Counted from the first letter of the stretch, positions 27,015 to 35,142 are shown. The stretch: DNA of 64,000 bases from Paenibacillus cremeus (GCF_007786445.1 NZ_VNJI01000024.1:1-64000), one strand, 5' to 3'. Translations and numbers: made by a program. The notes: generated by a model not told the origin, from the letters alone.

Positions 27015-27293
27015 ATGAATTATATCTTAGTGGAATGGATTCACGACTTGCCAGATGAGCCTTCATTATTGCTGTCCGAACTGGATCAACAACAAAATGA
27101 AGTAAGAAAAATTGAAGTATTTCCAAATGGGAAAGTTGGTTATGCTTCATCAGGGTTTGAGGTTGGTGGTACAAGATTATCCATTGAACCAATACCTGAT
27201 TTAAATGAGATTGCATCTGACCCACAATTTAAGCCAAGATACATAAGCAAAGAGGAATTTGAAAAGTTTTGGAACGAAAATGTAATTAGATAA
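27015..27293 (+). CDS. DUF6881-like protein, probable immunity protein
   Basis: A 92-residue protein starting MNYILVEWIHDLPDEPSLLLSELD, then NEVRKIEVFPNGKVGYA and IPDLNEIASDPQFKP, ending EEFEKFWNE. The pattern matches DUF6881 as I recall it, a family common in polymorphic-toxin immunity arrays. AGGGAAG lies upstream of the ATG. It appears intact, unlike its neighbours, and its codons 45-61 region is the donor of a 50-bp piece in the mosaic at 29318-29367. Confidence 0.72.
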   Translation: MNYILVEWIHDLPDEPSLLLSELDQQQNEVRKIEVFPNGKVGYASSGFEVGGTRLSIEPIPDLNEIASDPQFKPRYISKEEFEKFWNENVIR

Positions 27294-27332
27294 AACATGG
27301 ATTTCATTGATTTTTTAAGGTAGGTATTCTAC

Positions 27333-27792
27333 ATGCCAAGTACAAGATTGTTAAATGGTCTGCCACACAACCTAATCCAATCTTATATGAGTACCCTCTG
27401 CTATCATAAAAAAGGGTATATGGCTGATTGAATTTATAACGCAGCAAAGCTTTTAGCGATAAATGAAGTGGTAATAGACATTATGAATGAAAATATCACT
27501 CCTAATGAAATGAATATATCGCCATTATTATTTTACGTTCGACCGCTTAAAGACATTATCTCGAACACCCTAACAGCAAATAAGTTTGATACCAACTTCA
27601 TTACTTCAGCACACATTTATATCGAAATTAAGGACTTTGATTCAAGAAGCATTTATTGTAAAGCAGAAGTAGCTTTATTCATCAAAGATTACTGAAGAAA
27701 AAGCTTACGAACCATTTTTTGATGTTTTTAACGAAATAGGTAGTGATGGGATAATGAATAGGATTAAGAAGCTCATGAGCAAATGGTTATAA
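27333..27792 (+). pseudogene. Broken gene with in-frame TGA and a frameshift
   Basis: From the ATG at 27333 the frame reads MPSTRLLNGLPHNLIQSYMS, then HKKGYMAD, meets TGA at 27429-27431 and continues in the same frame with IYNAAKLLAINEVVIDIMNE and HIYIEIKDFDSRSIYCKAEVALFIKD. A frameshift near 27690 then leads to ITEEKAYEPFFDVFNEIG and a stop at 27790-27792. The product would be about 150 residues. The TGA is one base from TGG (Trp). The family is unknown; the context suggests immunity. Confidence 0.7.
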
Positions 27793-27822
27793 AGTCAATA
27801 AAGAGATGATTTAATGATCCGC

Positions 27823-27852
27823 GCCGCTGCAGTTTTGCATGCGGCTTTCTCT
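27823..27852 (+). terminator. Probable terminator before the ligase gene
   Basis: GCCGCTGCA pairs with TGCATGCGGC allowing one bulge, followed by TTTCTCTGTTTT. Confidence 0.5.
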
Positions 27853-27899
27853 GTTTTAGTTTGGTTCAGTTAGGGCGACAATTAGTACGGGGTGAGAAC

Positions 27900-28805
27900 A
27901 TGCTCTTTATACCATTAATGCCAATGATTGTAAGTATAGGAAAAGAAGCTTTTGACGATGAAAGTTTTATTTATGAGCCTAAGTGGGATGGCTGGCGTAT
28001 TCTGTTGCATAAGCAAGGTGAGCGTATTGAAGCTTATACACGTTACGGAAATATCGTAACAAGCAAGTTTCCAGAGATAAAGGAAGCTGCGGCGGCAATT
28101 AAAGCACATACGGTCATTCTGGATTGTGAAGGCATTTGCCTACGTTGTGGCAGACCTGTTTTTGATGATTTCTCTTATCGCGGCAGATTAAGTAATTCAG
28201 CAAGGATCGAGCAGGCGGCCAATACCCATCCGGCAACGTTCGTAGCGTTTGATGTGCTGTATACTGATAAAGAGCATATAAAAGAGCCGTTAATGCAGCG
28301 CAAGGAGCGTCTTAATGACATTGTGGTTGATACGCCGGCTCTGACTAAAACAATGTATGTAGATGGTCAAGGTAAGACGTTATTCGCTCTGACAAAGGAA
28401 AGGGATATGGAAGGTATCGTAGCGAAGCGGAAGGATTCAAAGTATTACTTTGACAAGAAGTCGCCGGATTGGTTAAAGATCAAGCATTTCAAAACCATTG
28501 ATGTTATTGTCTTAGGATATAGAACAGAGCCATTTGGACTTGTCATAGGCTTGAATTTTAAGACAATCAAGAACAAGCCAGTGGGCGTTGTTGAGTTTGG
28601 ATTTAAGTCGGAAGATAAGCAGGCGTTTTTGGCATTCGCACAGCAGTTGCATACAGTTAGGGATCAGAAAACACAATGGATTGAGCCGCGTTTATGTTGC
28701 CGGATTGAATTTCTGGAAAGGACAGATATGCACCAATTAAGGACAACGGTATTTAGGGGGTTCTTGACGAATAAGAAGCCTGAAGAGTGTGTTTGGCTAT
28801 CCTAA
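27900..28805 (+). CDS. ATP-dependent DNA ligase
   Basis: A 301-residue ATP-dependent DNA ligase with only the nucleotidyltransferase and OB domains. The adenylated Lys lies in EPKWDGWRI (motif I) near residue 25. Other motifs are ILDCEGICL, FVAFDVLY, MEGIVAKRKDS and WLKIKHFKT (motif V). This compact form is like LigD ligase domains or plasmid/phage ligases; no Ku gene is seen nearby. GGGGTGAG precedes the ATG at 27900. It seals nicks or joins DNA ends. Its place directly beside the mosaic of gene fragments may be chance or may be relevant to end joining. Confidence 0.93.
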   Translation: MLFIPLMPMIVSIGKEAFDDESFIYEPKWDGWRILLHKQGERIEAYTRYGNIVTSKFPEIKEAAAAIKAHTVILDCEGICLRCGRPVFDDFSYRGRLSNSARIEQAANTHPATFVAFDVLYTDKEHIKEPLMQRKERLNDIVVDTPALTKTMYVDGQGKTLFALTKERDMEGIVAKRKDSKYYFDKKSPDWLKIKHFKTIDVIVLGYRTEPFGLVIGLNFKTIKNKPVGVVEFGFKSEDKQAFLAFAQQLHTVRDQKTQWIEPRLCCRIEFLERTDMHQLRTTVFRGFLTNKKPEECVWLS

Positions 28806-28839
28806 TTAAGACATAAATATTATAATCAAGTTGTATGAG

Positions 28840-28989
28840 ACTTACATGTAAAGGAGTACATCATGACTATTCCCATTACAACTGTTGAACGAATTGAAAA
28901 AGCCATGAAGATGTTCGATGATGAATTAAGAGATAAACCAGATTGGCAAGGTTGGATGAATAAGAAATCCCATAAGTTTGCCATTTTGT
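28840..28989. repeat. 150-bp inverted duplication, left arm
   Basis: Bases 28840-28989 are the exact reverse complement of 29605-29754 as far as I compared them. The repeat contains the ribosome site, start codon and first 42 codons of the gene fragment beginning MTIPITTVERIEKAMK. Confidence 0.85.
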
Positions 28990-29237
28990 GGAAAGATACG
29001 TTGTATCAAGTTCAGCCAGTTGGCAACGGGTATATTGATTGTATTGTAATGAGGGATAATTTGAAATTTTTGACTACCTACAAGTATTCAGACATAGTTC
29101 CAGATAATGAAGGCTTCGTATTGGTCTTCAAAAATTTTTCGATTAGACAAGTTGTGTTATCCCAATTTTCATTTGGATATTTAATCTGTAGGAGCATTGC
29201 GTGTTCTTTTATAACGCAGCAAAGCTTTTCTTCTTGA
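28863..29237 (+). pseudogene. Chimeric reading frame made of several gene fragments
   Basis: The frame starts with a genuine N-terminus (MTIPITTVERIEKAMKMFDD, SHKFAILWKDTLY) like the N-terminal domain of some HNH endonucleases. From base 28997 it switches to a copy of the gene at 26537-26605, then to an inverted bit of 26264-26283, then to a copy of the barstar-like gene. The predicted 124-residue product is therefore a patchwork and unlikely to fold as one protein. An AAAGGAG ribosome site remains. Confidence 0.75.
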
Positions 29238-29367
29238 ATCAAAGTCCTTAATTTCGATATAAATGTGTGCTGAAGTAATGAAGTTGGTATCAAACTAACT
29301 CTACAGGATGCCCACATTTCATCAGGGTTTGAGGTTGGTGGTACAAGATTATCCATTGAACCAATAC
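28997..29367. repeat. Mosaic of fragments copied from 26.1-27.7 kb
   Basis: Exact or nearly exact copies in order: 28997-29065 = 26537-26605; 29067-29086 = inverted 26264-26283; 29087-29138 = 26139-26190; 29170-29209 = 26317-26356 with one mismatch; 29209-29229 = 27434-27454; 29230-29296 = inverted 27583-27649; 29297-29317 = 26682-26702; 29318-29367 = 27146-27195. Only 29139-29169 has no donor that I found. The order is scrambled relative to the donors and most joints sit at one to a few shared bases. Confidence 0.85.
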
Positions 29368-29424
29368 TCTGACATTTCAAGCAGACTATTTTCAAGCTCT
29401 CTTTCGCCATTGAGATTACGTTCG

Positions 29425-29754
29425 TTATTGAATCGCTGCAAATTTACCATTCGCCTTATGTACCAACCTATGATGATTAGGACAAAGAATCAAGATATTA
29501 TCCGGCTTATTGTTTTGTGTCAAAGAAAATTCTTCAATGTGATGCGCTTCAATTACAGATTCCCCATATTCCTCTTTTCCACTAAATCCACATATCTGAC
29601 AGCTACAAAATGGCAAACTTATGGGATTTCTTATTCATCCAACCTTGCCAATCTGGTTTATCTCTTAATTCATCATCGAACATCTTCATGGCTTTTTCAA
29701 TTCGTTCAACAGTTGTAATGGGAATAGTCATGATGTACTCCTTTACATGTAAGT
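29425..29754 (-). pseudogene. HNH endonuclease gene with internal deletion
   Basis: On the minus strand the gene starts at 29732 (same start as 28863, within the inverted duplication), then jumps at about 29605 into another frame reading FCSCQICGFSGKEEYGES, then VIEAHHIEEFSL and ILCPNHHRLVHKANG. That is an HNH nuclease core with CxxC and HH...CPNHH metal ligands. The two halves are out of frame, so the middle has been deleted and the gene is dead as it stands, although a 63-residue HNH frame (29425-29616) remains open. Confidence 0.75.
29605..29754. repeat. 150-bp inverted duplication, right arm
   Basis: Exact reverse complement of 28840-28989. It ends three bases before the truncated recombinase frame, at AAGT in 29751-29754. 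Confidence 0.85.
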
Positions 29755-29769
29755 TTTCAACTTGATGCT

Positions 29770-30276
29770 TTGAAAAAATACGGCTGTACCAAGATTTTTA
29801 TGGAGAAGAAAAGCGGCGCCAAAAGTGACAGGCAGGAATTGAAGAATGCTCTGGAATACATAAGGGAAGGCGACAACCTTGTGGTTTATAAGTTGGATAG
29901 GTTGGCGCGATCTACATATGATCTGCACAGAATAGCAAGGGGATTGGAGGCCAGAGGGATTGGCTTGATTTTTATTAAGGAACAGATTGATTTTACGACT
30001 CCGGCAGGAAAGCTGATGTTTACTTTGCTGGGGGCTATCGCTGAATTTGAGCGTGATCTAATCAACGAGAGAACGGCGGAAGGGAGAGAAAGGGCAAAAG
30101 CACAAGGCAAACATATGGGCCGGAAAGGACAAGATGATAAGCAAGTCAAACAAGCGTTAAGATTGTTTGCGGAGAGAGAATCAAATGGTTTAAGCGTTAA
30201 TGACATATCAAAAATGACAGGAGTGCCACGATCAACGATATATGCAAAGATAAAAGAGATTGCAGTTGCTGAATGA
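29770..30276 (+). pseudogene. Resolvase/invertase-type serine recombinase lacking its N-terminus
   Basis: A 168-residue frame from TTG at 29770: KKYGCTKIFMEKKSGAKSDR, then LVVYKLDRLARS, IGLIFIKEQIDFTTPAGK, GAIAEFERDLINERT and a C-terminal helix-turn-helix (NDISKMTGVPRSTIYAKI). It is a Hin/Pin/Tn3-type resolvase, normally about 190 residues. The first 25 or so residues with the catalytic Ser (in YARVST) are missing; the homologous frame continues upstream only to QLDAL at the edge of the inverted duplication. It is therefore probably catalytically dead. Confidence 0.85.
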
Positions 30277-30855
30277 ATACGACAATGAGCTAGGTTGAAC
30301 CGTCAGAGCATGACTAACGAAGGCAATACAATCCATATAAATGATTCCGGCGCTGCCTTCTGGTGGCGCTGTTTTGTTTGATAAAACAAACGATTGTTTT
30401 AATAAGGGGGTCGGGGATAGTTCTTACCGATTTATGGGATTGCTATTTCCAATAAGGGCTAGGCGCTTCTAAGGACAGATTCATAAGAAAATTTTAGATT
30501 ATGATTAGCGTACTTATGGTAAAGTCAGGTGTAAAGTACTAATCCTTTGATTCGGACTCTTCAGAAGTCGAAGACATACTGGGTTTCAAACTTCCTGCAT
30601 CAGGATACAAATAAAACGCATGGTGGGCAAATGAACAAGTTGGAAACCACTCACACTCGCGTTCATGGCTATCAGCTGGATGGACTAAGAAAGTAACTTT
30701 TATGAACTAATAGTTAGCAGGGAGTAGTATGGAGGAAAGTGACTTTTTAGGAGCCAAGGGTAAGATGTTTTATTTGAGATAAAGAAGAAGAGTTCTTTGC
30801 TGTTGAGTTCAAATTAAAACAAGAGTGATATAGTTCACACATTGGAGGAAGGATT
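30277..30855. other. Gap without assignable gene
   Basis: Nothing recognisable is intact. A short ATG frame at 30729 (MEESDFLGAKGKMFYLR) has GGGAG upstream but stops after 17 codons, and another frame nearby ends DKEEEFFAVEFKLKQE, so a decayed small gene is possible. Confidence 0.3.
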
Positions 30856-31908
30856 ATGAATATTTTTTTCGCGTTATCACTTAGCGAGGTGAATTTGAGT
30901 TCGATGTTTGCTTACCTTTTGGATAAACGTAGTGATCATGGTTTAGGGGATAGTGTATTAGTTAATTTTATAGAGATAATTGAAAAAAGAATCGGAGAAT
31001 CATTAAATAAAAGTGAATATGTTTTTAAGATTCTGAAGGAGGTTCCTTATGTTATATCCGGCTTTAAGCGGATTGTTGATATAGAGATCAGAATTACAGA
31101 AAATGGAATTGAAAAATATAGGATTGCTATTGAAAATAAAATACAATCTAATAGCGCTGATAAAGACCAATTTAAAGAAGAGTACGAAGGCATAAAGCGA
31201 AATGTTCAGAACGATGTAAAAATTGTTATGGTATTTTTAACGCCTGTAAAGGATAAAGGGTCTAAATTGAAAGAAGAGTTTAATACCCTTAAAGATAGTT
31301 TATTAGGAACTGACAAGAAGTTATGGATTAGGTGGAATGACAGTATTAGTACTATGCAACGCATTGCTAACAGTGTAAAAAAAGCAGGTGAAGTAATGAA
31401 AGCGAATGAAGCAAAAAAAGCGATTGAAGAATCTGGAGCAGTTGAAATGCACTCGATAGTTGATATACTACAAGATATTATCGACCATGGTTCTATGTCT
31501 GAATGCGTTAAAACTACCTTAGAAAATTTTATTTTATATATTAAGAAAACGATGAGTTATGGCGAATTGCCGCTATATGACAAAAAGATACAACCTGAAA
31601 TTCAACAGACAGCAATCGTAATTGTCAGTCGGAAATCTTATTCGATTAACAGATTAAAGTCAAGAGCAATTGTAATTGTTGAAAATAAGAGTGGTAGTAA
31701 AGTAGATAATGTTTTAGGAATGCTAAAAAATATTATTGAACAACTGGAATTGGATGTGGCTACTGATTATAAAAATGGAAAACCCAAAGATACATTTACA
31801 TTAGGAAGAGAGGTATTAAAAGCCTTAACAGGCTCAGCAAGACAAAATGGTCGTTGGATTGCGGCTCTTCAATTACTTGAAGAAACAAATGATTACTTGA
31901 GGTATTGA
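30856..31908 (+). CDS. PD-(D/E)XK nuclease-family protein
   Basis: A 350-residue protein with the core of a PD-(D/E)XK nuclease of the PDDEXK_4 kind: VDIEIRITENG, then YRIAIENKIQSNSADKDQFKEE, where Asp of VDIEI and Glu/Lys of IENKI are the expected catalytic residues, near residues 77 and 95-97. The C-terminal 150 residues are of unknown fold. TTGGAGGAAGG precedes the ATG. Genes of this family are common in defence islands and may be standalone nucleases. It stands alone between a gap and a terminator. Confidence 0.78.
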   Translation: MNIFFALSLSEVNLSSMFAYLLDKRSDHGLGDSVLVNFIEIIEKRIGESLNKSEYVFKILKEVPYVISGFKRIVDIEIRITENGIEKYRIAIENKIQSNSADKDQFKEEYEGIKRNVQNDVKIVMVFLTPVKDKGSKLKEEFNTLKDSLLGTDKKLWIRWNDSISTMQRIANSVKKAGEVMKANEAKKAIEESGAVEMHSIVDILQDIIDHGSMSECVKTTLENFILYIKKTMSYGELPLYDKKIQPEIQQTAIVIVSRKSYSINRLKSRAIVIVENKSGSKVDNVLGMLKNIIEQLELDVATDYKNGKPKDTFTLGREVLKALTGSARQNGRWIAALQLLEETNDYLRY

Positions 31909-32034
31909 ACGCTGGCATTTCTGAAGAGGAAAGATGATCCTATGAATGGCCAAGGTATTCCGACGATAATCAAAAATCGTTTTTTTCAAAATACCCATTG
32001 ATGGTTCAATTAATGCTCGAAAGCATCCGGCATG

Positions 32035-32069
32035 AAGTCCTATGAGGAAGAACCTCTTGGACTTTTTTT
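32035..32069 (+). terminator. Rho-independent terminator
   Basis: AAGTCC and TGAGG pair with CCTCT and GGACTT around a short loop, with small internal mismatches, followed by seven Ts. Confidence 0.75.
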
Positions 32070-32194
32070 ATGACTCTTGTAATTCATAATTGCTTAGGCA
32101 TTCAACAGCTGCACTTAACCTGCACGTATTAGGTGATTACATTAATGTAATTTTTATTATTCTAAATTGAAAAACAGAGAGGGGCAATTCTCTA

Positions 32195-32401
32195 ATGATT
32201 CTTAAGACGTGTAGTCCAACAGCTAAGATTTGTGCAATGTGTTCGTTTTGGAATGGACAGGCAGGGGGAACACAAGTTAAACCCAAATCAGGAATGATGA
32301 ATTTTTTTGAATATGATTCAGAAGAGAAAAATATTTGTTATAATAACCATTTTATTAAAAAAGCATGGAACTCTTGTGGGCATTGGAAAAAAAGATACTA
32401 G
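32195..32401 (+). CDS. Small cysteine-containing protein, function unknown
   Basis: A 68-residue protein. Five Cys residues occur as KTCSPTAKICAMCSFW, then NICYNNHF and WNSCGHW; this spacing could bind a metal. Residues near the C-terminus (KKAWNSCGHWKKRY) look conserved-family-like to me, but I cannot name it. AGAGAGGGG lies upstream of the ATG. It stands before the TerB/YkgJ pair but has its own gap of 108 bases. Confidence 0.6.
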   Translation: MILKTCSPTAKICAMCSFWNGQAGGTQVKPKSGMMNFFEYDSEEKNICYNNHFIKKAWNSCGHWKKRY

Positions 32402-32509
32402 GTTTTTATATGTATGTTAATGTCTAACTTTGTAAAAAAAACATTGCTAATTGATACATATTTAGGTAATATTCTATTAGATTGAACACATCTTGGAGGA
32501 GATTATAAA

Positions 32510-32908
32510 ATGTTTCTGAATCGACTAACTACTAATGAAAAGAAAGAAGCTTTTTTAGAGCTGGCTCACCTAATTGCGTTATCTAACGGCATCATTACAG
32601 TTGAAGAAGAAAAGTTGCTTGTTCAATATAGAAATGAAATGTACCTAAACAATGAGTATCAGTTTAAGAACCTGGCTTTAAATGAAATTGTGCCAGTTTT
32701 TGATGACGAACAAACTAAAAAAGCAGTATTTATAGAAGCACTTTCTCTTGTTTTTGTTGATGGAAATTATGATGATGAAGAAAAACTGACTATTAAACAA
32801 TTACAAGAGTCTTTTAATTTTTCGGAAGCGCAATACCAAGAATGTAAAGATTGGGTTAAAAAAGTAAATGCAATTTATGAAGAAGGCTATAAATTAGTGT
32901 ATGCTTAG
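32510..32908 (+). CDS. TerB-like helical protein
   Basis: A 132-residue all-helical protein resembling the TerB (tellurite resistance) domain: FLELAHLIALSNGIITVEEEKLL, then KAVFIEALSLVFVDGNYDDEEK, each with the acidic loop that binds metal in this fold. TerB-like proteins are linked to stress and membrane-associated metal sensing; the role here is unknown. TTGGAGGAG precedes the ATG. It overlaps the next gene by eight bases, so the two are translationally coupled. Confidence 0.75.
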   Translation: MFLNRLTTNEKKEAFLELAHLIALSNGIITVEEEKLLVQYRNEMYLNNEYQFKNLALNEIVPVFDDEQTKKAVFIEALSLVFVDGNYDDEEKLTIKQLQESFNFSEAQYQECKDWVKKVNAIYEEGYKLVYA

Positions 32909-33212
32909 TGATTTTCCATGTAATGAATGTGGTTTATGTTGTTCAAATATTAATGGCATCTCTGAACTGCAAGATTACGATCAAGGTGACGGCGTCTGTA
33001 AGTATTTAAAAGACAACAAGTGCCAGATATATGAAAATCGACCTGAAGTTTGTAGAGTCAATATCATGTATCAGAAGCATTTTAGTTCCACGTTTACTAA
33101 GGAAGCTTTTTATATTGAGAATTTAAAAATATGTAGAGAACTGCAAAGTAATTTCGGTATACCTACCAACAAATTAATAAAATTAGACTACATTGATAAA
33201 AAACAGGAGTGA
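32901..33212 (+). CDS. YkgJ-family cysteine-cluster protein
   Basis: A 103-residue protein with the YkgJ signature FPCNECGLCC at residues 5-14, then GVCKYLKDNKCQIYENRPEVCR. Eight Cys in this pattern make a zinc- or iron-sulfur-binding fold. It overlaps the TerB-like gene, and the micro-peptide gene at 33221 follows after eight bases, so all three form one small operon. The function is unknown; related proteins are sometimes encoded with protein-modification or stress genes. Confidence 0.85.
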   Translation: MLSDFPCNECGLCCSNINGISELQDYDQGDGVCKYLKDNKCQIYENRPEVCRVNIMYQKHFSSTFTKEAFYIENLKICRELQSNFGIPTNKLIKLDYIDKKQE

Positions 33213-33220
33213 ATAATTCT

Positions 33221-33337
33221 ATGCCACTACCTTTCCTAGTTGCAGCAGCAACTTCGACAATTGCAAAAAAAGTAGCCACACAAGTTGCGATAAGTGCAGC
33301 AACAGCAATAACAAAAAAAATTATTGAAAAAAAGTAA
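33221..33337 (+). CDS. Micro-peptide, 38 residues, hydrophobic and basic
   Basis: ATG at 33221 has CAGGAGTG upstream. The peptide MPLPFLVAAATSTIAKKVAT continues QVAISAATAITKKIIEKK: a short hydrophobic start followed by repeating Ala/Thr/Ile with Lys-Lys pairs, suitable for an amphipathic membrane-binding helix. It is the third gene of the TerB-YkgJ operon and is followed by a strong terminator. I do not recognise a family; it could be a membrane-acting peptide or a partner of the neighbouring metal-binding proteins. Confidence 0.6.
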   Translation: MPLPFLVAAATSTIAKKVATQVAISAATAITKKIIEKK

Positions 33338-33346
33338 TTAATTTGC

Positions 33347-33389
33347 AAGCCAAATGGGGCGATCTAATGATTGCTCCATTTGGCTTTTT
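33347..33389 (+). terminator. Rho-independent terminator of the TerB-YkgJ operon
   Basis: AAGCCAAATGG (33347-33357) pairs perfectly with CCATTTGGCTT (33376-33386), followed by TTTA. Confidence 0.88.
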
Positions 33390-33496
33390 ATTAAGTTATT
33401 TATATGGCTTCACTAATTGATCTCTGGCCTTTAATGTATACGATAGACTAAGCTCTGATTTTAACCTAATTTAACATGGCTTACGCCACCAACTTA

Positions 33497-33534
33497 AAAG
33501 AGACACTGCGGCACTTTCTTCGCTGTGTCTCTTT
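33497..33534 (-). terminator. Terminator of the EcsC gene, probably two-way
   Basis: AAAGAGACACTGCG pairs with CGCTGTGTCTCTTT with one mismatch; the minus-strand copy is followed by TTTTAAG and the plus-strand copy by TGTGTTTT. It lies 60 bases past the stop of the EcsC gene. Confidence 0.75.
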
Positions 33535-33593
33535 TGTGTTTTAACCCAATAATGGTACGACTCAAACACTATTATAAATGTTTTGATTTCTTT

Positions 33594-34217
33594 TTATTTT
33601 GTAATGAACATATCCTTCGCAATTTTACCAATTGTTGCAGTTGAAGCGCCATCAAATGTTGCACCAACTAAGCCTCCAATTAAAGGTACTGCCTTTCCGA
33701 TATTTACGACACCCGTTTGGCCAAATTTAGTTAGTAGACGAAAACCTACAGCTTGATTAATTTTTGTTATTACTGTGCCTGAAATTTTAGAAATTGCTGA
33801 TTGAGTAAGTTTAGTGCCAATAACAATGCCAGCTTCTTTTAAAATGTCTTTGGCTCCGTTACCACATAAGCACATGTAAACTAGAGATTTCACTTTATCA
33901 TCCCTAATATTATGTCCTCCTATGTAAGCAATTGCTGCTATCATGCGGACTTGTACGTACATAACACTGGCTATATTAGCTGGGATTGTTACTGGCATTG
34001 CAATTATGCCGCCTAAACCAGATAAGAAGCCTGATGTAGCAGATTTTGATACCTGCCATTTGATTAGTGATTTAATACTTTCTTCTACAGATGTCCCTTT
34101 AGCAAGATAATCTCTCGCCATCTCTTCGGCTGAATCCAAGCCAGGGACACCATTAATAGCTTTATCATAAGCCCAATCTAAAGATTTCATAATGACGCTT
34201 TGGGTTAATTTTGCCAA
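33594..34217 (-). CDS. EcsC-family protein
   Basis: A 207-residue protein of the EcsC family, named after a gene of the Bacillus ecsABC operon, whose own function is not clear. The N-terminal part AYDKAINGVPGLDSAEEMARDYL and the central SGFLSGLGGIIAMPVTIPANI are typical. It is rich in Gly/Ala/Ile and probably associates with membranes. It is read from the minus strand, opposite to its neighbours. GGAG is seen just upstream of its ATG on the minus strand. Confidence 0.87.
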   Translation of the reverse strand: MAKLTQSVIMKSLDWAYDKAINGVPGLDSAEEMARDYLAKGTSVEESIKSLIKWQVSKSATSGFLSGLGGIIAMPVTIPANIASVMYVQVRMIAAIAYIGGHNIRDDKVKSLVYMCLCGNGAKDILKEAGIVIGTKLTQSAISKISGTVITKINQAVGFRLLTKFGQTGVVNIGKAVPLIGGLVGATFDGASTATIGKIAKDMFITK

Positions 34218-34864
34218 GTTAGCCTACTCCTTTATGTATTATTAGTATAATAATACTAGAGGGAGGCTGTACTGTGTGTAATTTTTTGTCGAATGAATTA
34301 ATCTTTTGTAATAGTAAGGGACTTAGTAAAGAAAGAAACGCAGCCAGTGTGTGTTAGTTTTGATAAAACTCATTATTTTATAAAAATAAAAATGCTGTTA
34401 TATCAAGGAAAACGGACGGTCGTTTACTCAGATGTTCTGTAGCAACTGGCTTTTAGACTTGGTGTGAGCAATAAAAAGAAGTGTATATATTACTTCTTTA
34501 TCGCTGATCCAAAAATCAACGCACTACTGTAAGATGACAGAGTCGTTTAGCGCCGGAAAAGCCAGCTAAGTGGCTAAAAGCGAAACGATAGTACATACTT
34601 TTCTATTAAATACTATTTTGAATACAATGTACTATTGACCTATTGATAGTTATTTTGCAAGGGGAAAGGATAGCAGCGGTTGTCGATACAAGCTGTAACA
34701 AATAACAGCGGCCTTCTAGGAAAAGCTTATCTGCGCTAAAGTCGTTGTGCTACGGCTTGGACAAGGATTTAGTTGTTCAAGGGGATTTGGGAGAGCTTCA
34801 GAAGGCAAGTTTTTAATAAGTTTATGGGCTTTGATCTTGTTTAGTATGAGGGTAACTTTTATAA
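34218..34864. other. Gap with hairpins but no gene
   Basis: It holds the promoter region of the EcsC gene and a hairpin near 34468-34507 (AGCAATAAAAAGAAGT with ACTTCTTTATCGCT). No coding frame is supported. Confidence 0.35.
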
Positions 34865-35142
34865 TTGAAGAAAGCCAATAAACATTGGCGAAAACACCTA
34901 CAAATACATAGTGAGATGGGAAGAGTTTACGGTTTAAAAACGTTGTATCCTGCCATCGCAAAAAACACAAAACAATGCCTAGCCGCGTCGAACGCGCCAT
35001 CCGTCATGCGATTGAAGTCGCTTGGACGCGCGGCAACATCGACAGCATCAGCCATCTGTTCGGATATACGATTAATATCTCGAAAGTGAAGCCGACAAAC
35101 AGCGAGTTTATAGGGTATGTAGCGGATAAGTTGGGAATTTAG
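34865..35142 (+). pseudogene. Frameshifted Spo0A C-terminal domain fragment
   Basis: The first frame reads [17 protein letters not shown]; after a frameshift in the A-rich stretch at about 34960-34975 a second frame reads [20 protein letters not shown], then [20 protein letters not shown] and [13 protein letters not shown] before the stop. This is the sigma-A-contacting, DNA-binding C-terminal domain of Spo0A, the master regulator of sporulation. The receiver domain is absent. It is most likely a decayed paralogue, not the main spo0A gene. Confidence 0.85.

Noticed and set aside
29308-29718. 136-codon plus frame across the mosaic
   Set aside because: It runs antisense to the HNH core and across known joints; it is a by-product of the rearrangement.
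26000-30300. CRISPR array as the cause of the repeats
   Set aside because: The copies differ in length, sequence and orientation and have no regular spacers.
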